DNA of 64,000 nt, taken from positions 1-64,000 of the forward strand of contig CAKZZD010000009.1 in NCBI GenBank assembly GCA_937886715.1, read 5' to 3'. The notes beneath the pieces are model-generated. The model made no database searches and had not been told where the DNA came from. It saw nothing but the letters and a program-made list of their open reading frames with translations. A program made the translations under genes and the position numbers. The first letter of the stretch is position 1. Each line of letters opens with the position of its first letter. The stretch comes from an uncultured Bacteroidales bacterium (GTDB lineage Bacteria; Bacteroidota; Bacteroidia; Bacteroidales; P3). This document shows, one piece after another, positions 37,348 to 44,781 of the stretch.

Positions 37348-37398
37348 CTGTTGTACGACTGTTGTACGAACTTTTTTCGTACAACAGTCGTACAACGG
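37348..37398. repeat. Iteron palindrome, copy 3
   Basis: The arms 37348-37370 and 37376-37398 pair over 23 bp with one mismatch around a 5-nt loop; each arm is two CTGTTGTACGA units plus an A. GTTGGAGGGG follows immediately (37398-37407). It lies downstream of the minus-strand sdaA gene. Confidence 0.9.
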
Positions 37399-37443
37399 TT
37401 GGAGGGGGCAGGTGGGGGAGCCGCGATGGGGGTGAGGAAGGGC

Positions 37444-38652
37444 TCAGTCGTCGAGGGCCAGGCCGCCGAGCGAGGTCTCTTTGTAGAGGCTCGGAAGGTC
37501 GTGGCCGGTGAGCTTCATGGTGCGCACCACCTTGTCGAAGCTGATGATGTGGCGGCCGTCGCTCATCATGGCGTAGATGTTGATGTCCAGCGCGCGTAGG
37601 GCGGCCATGGCGTTGCGCTCGATGCAGGGTATCTGCACCAGTCCGCACAGCGGGTCGCAGGTGAGGCCCAGGTTGTGCTCCATGGCCATCTCGGCGGCAT
37701 ATTCTATCTGCTGGGGACTGCCGCCGAACAGCTGGTTGCTGGCCACGGCGGCCATCACGCAGGCGCTGCCCACCTCGGCCTGGCAGCCCGCCTCGGCGCC
37801 GCTGATGGTGGCGTTGGTCTTGATCACGTTGGCAAAGAGGCCCGCGGTGGCCATGGCGCGCAGTATTTCGCGGTCGGTGAAGCCGTGGGCGGTCTTCAGA
37901 TGGTAGAGCACCGCCGGCAGCACGCCGCTCGACCCGCAGGTGGGGGCGGTGACGATGCGGGCGCCACAGGCGTTTTGCTCGCTGGTGGCCAGCGCATAGG
38001 CGATGACCAGGGCGCGGCTCTGCAGCGACGGCTTGAAGCCGCTGGCGCGCACATGATATTGGTGAGCCTTCGACCGCAGGTGCAGCCCGCCGGCAATGAC
38101 GCGGTCGTCCTGCAGTCCTTCTTCGATAGTCTGCTGCATCTGGCGCCACATCTCGTCGAGGTAGATCCACAGCGTGCCGTCTTCGCATTGTTCCACATAT
38201 TCCCAGAAGCTCAGTCCCTCTTTTTCGATATGGGTCATGATCTCTTTCATGGTGTTGTGAGGGTACACCTCGCCTTCGGGGGTGATGCCCAGCGGCACCT
38301 CGCCTTCCTCGGTGGCCAGATAGCCGCCGCCGATGCTGTAGACCAGCCATTTGTCGACCACACCGCCATCCGCATCCAATGCCTCGAAGAACATTCCGTT
38401 GGGATGGAACGGCTTCACCACGTCGGGCCGCCACGCGATCTCCACCTCTTTGGGCGCCAGGCCTCGGATGATGGCCATATCGGTGTGGTGGCCGCGGCCC
38501 GTGGCGGCGAGGGAGCCGTAGAGGGTGACGCGGTAGCGCGTGGCAGTGCTCTTCGTGCGGGTGGCGAACATCGTGGCCGCACGGTGGGGCCCCATGGTGT
38601 GGCTGCTGCTGGGACCGAGGCCTATCTTGTAGATTTTCTTGATTGTTTCCAT
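37444..38652 (-). CDS. sdaA: L-serine ammonia-lyase (iron-sulfur type)
   Basis: Deaminates L-serine to pyruvate in the cytoplasm. The 402-aa protein is the fused form: the N-terminal beta domain (GLGPSSSHTMGPHRAA) and the C-terminal alpha domain with the Fe-S cysteines (APTCGSSGVLP and CDPLCGLVQIPCIERNA). The start METIKKIYK at 38652 is chosen over one 11 codons upstream because it matches the usual family N-terminus. The minus-strand -7 element TAACTTTG at 38829-38836 is its probable promoter. Confidence 0.95.
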   Translation of the reverse strand: METIKKIYKIGLGPSSSHTMGPHRAATMFATRTKSTATRYRVTLYGSLAATGRGHHTDMAIIRGLAPKEVEIAWRPDVVKPFHPNGMFFEALDADGGVVDKWLVYSIGGGYLATEEGEVPLGITPEGEVYPHNTMKEIMTHIEKEGLSFWEYVEQCEDGTLWIYLDEMWRQMQQTIEEGLQDDRVIAGGLHLRSKAHQYHVRASGFKPSLQSRALVIAYALATSEQNACGARIVTAPTCGSSGVLPAVLYHLKTAHGFTDREILRAMATAGLFANVIKTNATISGAEAGCQAEVGSACVMAAVASNQLFGGSPQQIEYAAEMAMEHNLGLTCDPLCGLVQIPCIERNAMAALRALDINIYAMMSDGRHIISFDKVVRTMKLTGHDLPSLYKETSLGGLALDD

Positions 38653-38828
38653 ATTCTTCCTTGTTTTTTTGCAGTAGGACGGCAAGCGGTTGTGCGTTTA
38701 ATGCGGATGCGATGTGGCTTGTGGGCTGGCGTGCCCGTCGACAAATGTCGGCCGGTGCTTCATTGTGAATAAGCAGAGAAAAGATTATCAATGCTTTTCT
38801 TGAATCGGATGCGCCATCTCGCGTTTTG

Positions 38829-38881
38829 CAAAGTTACGAAAATCATTCGATATTGGGAGTAACTTTTTTTTTGTATCTTTG
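38829..38881. promoter_or_regulatory. Divergent promoters for sdaA and the YARHG gene
   Basis: Minus strand: -7 element TAACTTTG (38829-38836) for sdaA. Plus strand: -33 TTG (38853-38855) and -7 TATCTTTG (38874-38881), spaced by 18 bases, for the YARHG-domain gene. Confidence 0.65.
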
Positions 38882-38906
38882 TTTTTTCTGATAGAATTCT
38901 GTAAAG

Positions 38907-40079
38907 ATGGCAAAAATGTTGAAAATGTGTATGGTGGCTGTGTTTTGCATGGCATGTCTGTTGTCGGTTTCTGCTAACGACGGCACCTACTACACCAAAG
39001 GCAACCAGCTTGTTCCCCTGCAGGAGACGGATATCAGCGTGAGGTGCGAGGTGCTGACCATCAGCTTGATGGACAACGGCTTCGCCCGCGTGGATGTGCA
39101 GTACGAGTTCTGGAATCCTGGCGGCGCCAAGCGGGTCACGATGGGTTTCGAGGCCGACCCGCCATACAACAGCGACTATCGTTTCCACCCTGACGGCCGA
39201 CATCCCAATATCAGGCGCTTCACGGTGGTGATGAATGGCCGTCAACTGGAATATCGCACTGCCGCCTGCGTGGCCGACACGCTGCCGCTGACGAAAATCG
39301 AAGACCCCGAGCGACTCTACCTGTGGGACAACAACTGGCTCTACGACACCGCCAACGTCGACCCGAAGTCCAACTACAGTGACCCTCTCGACTACGATGC
39401 CGGCATCCGTTTCGCCTATGTCTACTATTTCGACGCCGACTTCCAGCCGGGTCTCAACCGGGTGCACCACACGTATGTCTACCGCATGTCGATCAATGTG
39501 GGTAGTCCGTTCATTGTCGACTACAAGTTGACGCCAGCCGCCCGTTGGGCCGGAGGCAAAATCGGCGACTTCACGCTCACCATCCGCGCCGACAGCACGG
39601 CCAAGCACTTCTACGTCTACGACAGTGCGTTTGTAGGCACCCCCTTCGCCGTCAGCGAGGGCATGGGCAAACTGCGCCGTTCGTCCACCTACGGCAACCC
39701 CATGGAGGTAAGCCTCCGCAACGGCGCCATCACACTCCACGCCACCGACTTCGCGCCGCGTGCCGAGCTCTGCATCCGCGCCGTGGGTATCGATGGCTGC
39801 TACGTAGGTCAGCAATGCATCATGGGTGGCACCTACGACCGTTCCATGCAAATCAACTGGGGACCTTACGAGGGAATGCAGTGGGTGCCGGCCGACGCGG
39901 CCTTCCGCCAGCGCGTTGTCCGCAACCTGCCCTACGCAAACCGTGGCCACGTGTTTCGCGACAAGCGCCTGCGTGAATATTTCGAGGGCCTGTGGTGGTA
40001 TATGCCCGACCCCACATACAAGGACGACCCCAGCGACTTCACCCCCGCCGACTGGGAATGTGTCAAATATAAAGAGTAG
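38907..40079 (+). CDS. Secreted YARHG-domain protein
   Basis: 390 aa with a signal peptide (MAKMLKMCMVAVFCMACLLSVSA). Residues about 25-300 form an unrecognised, probably beta-rich extracytoplasmic domain. The last about 65 residues match a YARHG domain (RNLPYANRGHVFRDKRLREY, then WWYMPDP), a module found in secreted or surface proteins and thought to act at the cell wall. The exact YARHG string is here YANRG. Followed directly by a 33-bp tandem hairpin repeat. Confidence 0.75.
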   Translation: MAKMLKMCMVAVFCMACLLSVSANDGTYYTKGNQLVPLQETDISVRCEVLTISLMDNGFARVDVQYEFWNPGGAKRVTMGFEADPPYNSDYRFHPDGRHPNIRRFTVVMNGRQLEYRTAACVADTLPLTKIEDPERLYLWDNNWLYDTANVDPKSNYSDPLDYDAGIRFAYVYYFDADFQPGLNRVHHTYVYRMSINVGSPFIVDYKLTPAARWAGGKIGDFTLTIRADSTAKHFYVYDSAFVGTPFAVSEGMGKLRRSSTYGNPMEVSLRNGAITLHATDFAPRAELCIRAVGIDGCYVGQQCIMGGTYDRSMQINWGPYEGMQWVPADAAFRQRVVRNLPYANRGHVFRDKRLREYFEGLWWYMPDPTYKDDPSDFTPADWECVKYKE

Positions 40080-40080
40080 T

Positions 40081-40170
40081 GGCATGCCCCAGTGTATGCC
40101 TATAAAAAGTAGTGGCATGCCCCAGTGTATGCCTATAAAGAGTAAGGGCATACCCCAGTGTATGCCCAGA
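40081..40170. repeat. Three tandem 33-bp hairpin units
   Basis: Units begin at 40081, 40114 and 40147, an exact period of 33. Each contains GGCAT-GCCCCAGTGT-ATGCC, an inverted pair GGCAT/ATGCC around a 10-nt loop, then TATAAA(A/G)AGTA. The third copy has GGGCATACC in place of GGCATGCC. They fill the gap between the YARHG gene and the AlaX-like gene, so the transcript there would carry three equal small hairpins. Confidence 0.85.
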
Positions 40171-40183
40171 AAGGTTAAATATT

Positions 40184-40648
40184 ATGAAAAATCCCATTCT
40201 CAATGCCCATAACAAAGAGGAGTATCCGCCGATGCACACGGCAGAGCATATACTGAACCAGACGATGGTCCGCATGTTCGGTTGTCCGCGCTCGCGCAAC
40301 GCCCACATCGAGCGCAAGAAGAGCAAATGCGACTATCAGTTGGCGGCCTGCCCCAGCGAGGAGCAGGTGCAGGAACTGGAGCGCCGTGTGAACGAGGTGA
40401 TCCGTCGTGCGCTGGATGTTTCTTATGAATATATGAGTAGGGCAGAGGTGCCGCCCGAGGTCGACCTCGTCAAGCTGCCCGACGACGCAAGTGACACACT
40501 TCGGCTGGTGCGCATCGGCGACTACGACCTCTGCGCTTGTGTCGGCACCCATGTGAAGAACACCGCTGAGATAGGCACCTTCAAGATCATCAGTCACGAC
40601 TACAATGCCGAGACCCGCACGTGGCGTATGCGCTTCAAACTGGTGTAG
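40184..40648 (+). CDS. AlaX-like/tRNA-synthetase second additional domain protein
   Basis: 154 aa. It has the metal-binding motifs of the alanyl/threonyl-tRNA synthetase editing domain: HTAEHIL (HxxxH, residues 18-22) and CACVGTHV with Cys and His near residue 120. Stand-alone members hydrolyse mischarged tRNA (for example Ser-tRNA-Ala). Such proteins are usually 150-240 aa, so this is a short type. The assignment rests on these motifs; substrate not determined. Confidence 0.75.
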   Translation: MKNPILNAHNKEEYPPMHTAEHILNQTMVRMFGCPRSRNAHIERKKSKCDYQLAACPSEEQVQELERRVNEVIRRALDVSYEYMSRAEVPPEVDLVKLPDDASDTLRLVRIGDYDLCACVGTHVKNTAEIGTFKIISHDYNAETRTWRMRFKLV

Positions 40649-40669
40649 CTCTCCAGCTGGCGTGGACCG

Positions 40670-41116
40670 CTATTTCAGGATCTGCGCCGTGTGGTTCTTC
40701 GTGTCCACCTTGCCGATGGCATCGACGATGATGCCCTTTTCGTCGATCACGTAGGTGGTCCTCAGGGTTCCCATTGTCACCTTGCCGTAGTTTTTTTTCT
40801 CGCCCCATGCCTCGTAGGCCTCCAGAATCTTGTGGTCGGGGTCGGAGATCAGGTGGAACGGCAGCTGGTATTTCTCGCGGAAACGCTGGTGGCTGGCGGC
40901 ACTGTCGCGGCTCACGCCCACCACCTCGTAGCCCAGCGCGAGGAAACGCTCGTGGTTGTCGCGCAGGTCGCAGGCTTCGGCCGTGCAGCCCGGCGTGCTG
41001 TCTTTGGGATAGAAATAGAGCACCAGCTTCTTGCCGCTGTAGTCGCTCAATCGTATGGTGTTGCCGTTTTCGTCTGTGCCCTCGAAGTAGGGGGCTTGTG
41101 TTCCTGTTTTCAGCAT
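40670..41116 (-). CDS. bcp: Thiol peroxidase of the Bcp/PrxQ group
   Basis: 148-aa peroxiredoxin that reduces H2O2 and organic hydroperoxides with thioredoxin. The peroxidatic Cys is in TPGCTAEACDLRD, with the resolving Cys five residues later, the arrangement of Bcp/PrxQ. The start MLKTGTQAP at 41116 fits the family length and lies 71 bases after a well-formed promoter. Confidence 0.94.
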   Translation of the reverse strand: MLKTGTQAPYFEGTDENGNTIRLSDYSGKKLVLYFYPKDSTPGCTAEACDLRDNHERFLALGYEVVGVSRDSAASHQRFREKYQLPFHLISDPDHKILEAYEAWGEKKNYGKVTMGTLRTTYVIDEKGIIVDAIGKVDTKNHTAQILK

Positions 41117-41187
41117 TGTGTGATAGTCTTTATTATGATTATGTGGTGTGCAATATGCCAAACCGTCTGTCAGTCGGTTTGCGTCTG

Positions 41188-41218
41188 CAAAAGTACGATT
41201 ATTCTTTGACATGCACAA
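41188..41218 (-). promoter_or_regulatory. Promoter of bcp
   Basis: On the minus strand, TTTG (41215-41218) is followed after exactly 19 bases by TACTTTTG (41188-41195), a canonical Bacteroidota promoter. Confidence 0.75.
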
Positions 41219-41402
41219 ATAAGATTTCTGAGATGGTCTTGTCATGGTCCGGCAGCATCGGATACCGGAGTGGATGGCTGACATTTTGTCAGTCGGGTTG
41301 TCAGTTTTCTGATTTGGCACATTTGTTGTTGAAGGAATGATGTCGGTCGGCAAAATGGACCGGCACACAAATCAAGAGTCAAACAAATAAAACATTAAGA
41401 AT

Positions 41403-43340
41403 ATGAGCAAAATCATCGGAATCGACCTCGGCACAACCAACAGCTGTGTGAGCGTCATGGAAGGTAACGAACCCGTAGTTATCGCTAACAGCGAGGGCAA
41501 CCGCACCACCCCCAGCGTGGTGGGCTTCCTCGAGAATGGCGACCGCAAGGTGGGCGACCCCGCCAAGCGTCAGGCCATCACCAACCCCCACAACACCGTC
41601 TACAGCATCAAGCGCTTCATGGGCGAGACCTACGACCAGGTGACCAAGGAGATTGAGGCTGTGCCCTACAAGGTGGTGCGCGGCAACAACAACACCCCCT
41701 GCGTCGACATCAACGGCCGCCAGTACACCCCGCAGGAGATCAGCGCCATCGTGCTGCAGAAGATGAAGAAGACCGCCGAGGACTACCTTGGTCAGGAAGT
41801 CACCGAGGCCGTCATCACCGTCCCCGCCTACTTCAACGACAGCCAGCGTCAGGCCACCAAGGAGGCCGGCGAGATTGCCGGACTGAAAGTCCGTCGTATC
41901 GTCAACGAGCCTACGGCTGCCGCTCTGGCCTACGGCCTCGACAAGAAGGCACAGGATATGAACGTCGCTGTCTTCGACCTCGGCGGCGGCACGTTCGATA
42001 TCAGCATCCTGAACCTCGGCGACGGCGTCTTCGAGGTGAAGAGCACCAACGGCAACACGCACCTCGGCGGCGACGACTTCGACCGCAAGATCATCAACTG
42101 GATGGCCGACGAGTTCCAGCGCGACAAGGGCATCGACCTACGCAAGGACCCCATGGCCATGCAGCGCCTGAAAGAGGCTGCCGAGAAGGCCAAGATCGAG
42201 CTCTCCAGCAGCATGGAGACTGAAATCAACCTGCCCTACATCACCGTGGCCGACGGCGTGCCGCAGCACCTGGTGATGAAGCTCAGCCGCGCCAAGTTCG
42301 AGCAGCTCTGCGACGACCTGATCCGCGCCACCATCGAGCCTTGCCGCAAGGCTATGCAGGATGCCGGCCTCAGCAACAGCGACATCAACGAGGTCATCCT
42401 CGTCGGCGGCTCCAGCCGTATCCCCGCCGTGCAGAAGAAGGTCGAAGAGTTCTTCGGCAAAGTGCCCAGCAAGGGCGTCAACCCCGACGAGGTGGTCGCC
42501 ATCGGCGCCGCCATCCAGGGCGGTGTGCTCACCGGCGAGGTGAAGGACGTGCTGCTGCTCGACGTGACTCCCCTTTCGCTGGGTATCGAGACGCTGGGCG
42601 GCGTGATGACCAAGCTCATCGATGCCAATACCACCATCCCCACCAAGAAGAGCCAGGTCTTCAGCACCGCTGCCGACAACCAGCCCGAGGTCGAGATTCA
42701 CGTCCTGCAGGGCGAGCGCCCCATGGCCAACGACAACAAGACCATCGGCCGCTTCCACCTGGCCGGTATTCCGCCAGCACCGCGTGGAGTGCCCCAGATT
42801 GAGGTTACCTTCGACATCGACGCCAACGGCATCCTCAACGTCAGCGCCCTCGACAAGGCCACCGGCAAGAGCCAGAACATCCGCATCGAGGCCAGCAGCG
42901 GCCTGAGCGAGGAGGAAATCAAGCGCATGAAAGCCGAAGCCGAGGCCCACGCCGACCAGGACAAGAAGGCCAAGGAAGAGGTGGAGAAAATCAACAACGC
43001 CGACGGCATGATCTTCCAGAGCGAGAAGAACCTGAAGGACTACGGCGACAAGATCCCCGCCGAGAAGAAGAGCGCCATCGAAGCCGCCCTCACCGAGCTG
43101 AAGGCCGCCCACAGCGCCCGCAACGTCCAGCAGATCGACGCCGCCATGGCCAAGATTAACGCCGCCTGGCAGGCCGCCAGCGAAGACATGTACAAAGCTC
43201 AGCAGCAGGCCGGACAACAAGGAGGCGCCGCCGGCTTCGACCCCAACAACATGGGCGGTAACCCTGGCGCCAACACCAACCAGCAGAGTGGCAACGGCGA
43301 CGACAACGTCACCGACGTCGACTACGAAGAAGTGAAATAA
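41403..43340 (+). CDS. dnaK: Molecular chaperone DnaK (Hsp70)
   Basis: 645-aa ATP-dependent chaperone. It begins MSKIIGIDLGTTNSCVSVME. The phosphate-2 loop (VFDLGGGTFDISIL), the adenosine-binding segment (VGGSSRIPAVQKKVEEFFG), the conserved linker (DVLLLDVTPLSLGIETLGG) and the C-terminal lid are complete, and the protein ends with DDNVTDVDYEEVK. No dnaJ or grpE is adjacent. The sequence 5' of the gene shows no clear TAnnTTTG element, which leaves its promoter unidentified. It is the last GC-rich gene before the AT-rich island. Confidence 0.98.
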   Translation: MSKIIGIDLGTTNSCVSVMEGNEPVVIANSEGNRTTPSVVGFLENGDRKVGDPAKRQAITNPHNTVYSIKRFMGETYDQVTKEIEAVPYKVVRGNNNTPCVDINGRQYTPQEISAIVLQKMKKTAEDYLGQEVTEAVITVPAYFNDSQRQATKEAGEIAGLKVRRIVNEPTAAALAYGLDKKAQDMNVAVFDLGGGTFDISILNLGDGVFEVKSTNGNTHLGGDDFDRKIINWMADEFQRDKGIDLRKDPMAMQRLKEAAEKAKIELSSSMETEINLPYITVADGVPQHLVMKLSRAKFEQLCDDLIRATIEPCRKAMQDAGLSNSDINEVILVGGSSRIPAVQKKVEEFFGKVPSKGVNPDEVVAIGAAIQGGVLTGEVKDVLLLDVTPLSLGIETLGGVMTKLIDANTTIPTKKSQVFSTAADNQPEVEIHVLQGERPMANDNKTIGRFHLAGIPPAPRGVPQIEVTFDIDANGILNVSALDKATGKSQNIRIEASSGLSEEEIKRMKAEAEAHADQDKKAKEEVEKINNADGMIFQSEKNLKDYGDKIPAEKKSAIEAALTELKAAHSARNVQQIDAAMAKINAAWQAASEDMYKAQQQAGQQGGAAGFDPNNMGGNPGANTNQQSGNGDDNVTDVDYEEVK

Positions 43341-43359
43341 TACACATTGTGAATCCATG

Positions 43360-43394
43360 AAAGAGGTGCAACCTTATGATTGCACCTCTTTTGC
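43360..43394 (+). terminator. Terminator of dnaK
   Basis: A 12-bp perfect stem, AAAGAGGTGCAA (43360-43371) with TTGCACCTCTTT (43380-43391), has an 8-nt loop and is followed by TTTG. It marks the left edge of the AT-rich island. Confidence 0.85.
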
Positions 43395-43411
43395 TATAAA
43401 ACAATCGTAAT

Positions 43412-44317
43412 ATGATGGTTTATCACTATACGGACATTGCCAATTTAGAGAAAATAATATGTAAGAATGTTGAAGGAGAGGCAGAATTGATCTTTCGAGC
43501 AACAAATTGTAAGTTTTTAAACGATGGCACAGAAAACACATTAGGAATTAAAATTGTATCTCAATTCCTATCTTTGGTTGAAGACAATTTGAATATTAAG
43601 CAGGAAGATAGAGTTTCTTCATTATTAAATATTCCGGGATACATTAATCGCATTTACCAACATCAGAAAACTTTCGATGACCATAATTCATCGACTGATA
43701 ATTACATAGTCTCGTTTTCTTGCGATAAAGATAGCTTGGTTATGTGGTCTATGTATGGTAATAAAGGTGATGGCGTGGCTTTAGGAGTAGACGATTCGTT
43801 TTTGACAATACCATATAATAAAGGTTTTAATACATACAAACAAAAATGCACTTATTGGTCCCAGCACACTCTCACTGAACAAAATGAGAACATCTCGCAT
43901 GAATTATTTGAATCAATGAAAGAAAACTATATAATGATGACCAATATTGCGGCGAAGGAAGCATTCGTTGGATTATCAAAAGAAAATAAAGAGGAAATGG
44001 CTTTCAGATTCAAAGGATATATCCTTCTTAATTTGGTAACTTATTATAGTATTTTCCACAAACTTGATATGTGGTCCAATGAAAACGAATTCCGTTTTTC
44101 CACAGCTGGGTTTGGGCCTATTGTTAAATACTATAAAAATACGAAGGGAGTATATGTCCCCTATATTAATGTCTCTTTTCCAATAGATGCTCTTAAGGAG
44201 GTTGTAATTGGACCAACGTGTGGCAGAAATTCCTATGGAATGGTCAAATCGCTTATGTACGAACGAGGTATGCTAAGCATTCCTATTGTTACGGAAAGCC
44301 AATGCCCTTTACAATAA
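43412..44317 (+). CDS. DUF2971 domain-containing protein
   Basis: 301 aa, AT-rich compared with the chromosome on its left. The features of DUF2971 are visible: an N-terminal VYHYTDIANLEKII segment followed by FRATNCKFLNDGTE, a central YIVSFSCDKDSLVMWSMYGNKGDGVALG, and FRFSTAG near residue 225. The family is scattered among mobile and defence-associated regions, and its biochemical activity is not established. It lies 20 bases past the dnaK terminator and 245 bases from the repeat array. Whether it is linked to the TnpB-array locus is unknown. Confidence 0.75.
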   Translation: MMVYHYTDIANLEKIICKNVEGEAELIFRATNCKFLNDGTENTLGIKIVSQFLSLVEDNLNIKQEDRVSSLLNIPGYINRIYQHQKTFDDHNSSTDNYIVSFSCDKDSLVMWSMYGNKGDGVALGVDDSFLTIPYNKGFNTYKQKCTYWSQHTLTEQNENISHELFESMKENYIMMTNIAAKEAFVGLSKENKEEMAFRFKGYILLNLVTYYSIFHKLDMWSNENEFRFSTAGFGPIVKYYKNTKGVYVPYINVSFPIDALKEVVIGPTCGRNSYGMVKSLMYERGMLSIPIVTESQCPLQ

Positions 44318-44562
44318 ATGAGAAGTTTTATTTATATTCGCAATTTTTGTCGTGCACTAATGTAAGGTACTATTGTAGCACAGAAAGTTGGTTGTGTAGG
44401 GCATATTACAGGGCAGGAAAATGATCTTGCTTGATAATAGTCTATTATATTTCTATTAGGATTAGGTGTCGGATTGTCAATGCATGATTGATTTGGTTTT
44501 TGGACAACAATTGGAATGATTCGGAAGATACACTCCTTTTACACCAGTTAATTAATATTACC
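44318..44562. other. AT-rich spacer beyond the repeat array
   Basis: No ORF of note and no further repeat copy is found here. It would be the trailer side of the array if transcription runs from the tnpB side. Confidence 0.5.
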
Positions 44563-44781
44563 CAAAAGGCAACTTTACAAAATCCATGTAGGTACTCGGG
44601 CAACATCTTGTCAGATGTAACAACCTTACAAAATCTATGCAGGTACATCCCACCAACAACGGCAAGGAGATACGCACCGGATGTAACAACCTTACAAAAT
44701 CTATGCAGGTACATCCCACCACCTTGGCGTTCTCCGGCAGCTCCGGATGTAACAACCTTACAAAATCTATGCAGGTACATC
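44563..44781 (-). CRISPR. Short CRISPR-like array: three identical 36-bp repeats plus one degenerate, abutting tnpB
   Basis: Identical 36-bp repeats occupy 44614-44649, 44680-44715 and 44746-44781. The spacers 44650-44679 and 44716-44745 are exactly 30 bp each and differ in their middles. Read on the tnpB strand, each repeat starts GATGTACCTGCATAG and ends GTAAGGTTGTTACATC, so the ends GATGTA/TACATC are inverted. A fourth copy (44563-44598) matches 24 of 36 positions, with 23 of 26 in the core, and is separated by only 15 bp; as the degenerate end it suggests the array is read right to left, as tnpB is. The spacers are GC-rich although the surroundings are AT-rich. No cas1, cas2 or other cas gene is present in the window. 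Confidence 0.85.

Noticed and set aside
38760..40151. 463-codon minus-strand frame opposite the YARHG gene
   Set aside because: Begins within the 33-bp tandem repeat and shows only repetitive or shadow sequence.
40081..40170. 33-bp tandem units as a CRISPR array
   Set aside because: The units are contiguous with no unique spacers, so this is a tandem hairpin repeat.
44563..44781. Type VI-B (Cas13b) assignment of the array
   Set aside because: The 36-bp repeat with inverted ends and 30-bp spacers also fits type VI-B arrays of Bacteroidota, but no Cas13b, Csx27 or Csx28 gene is in the window, and the array abuts a TnpB. It is kept as the main rival explanation.
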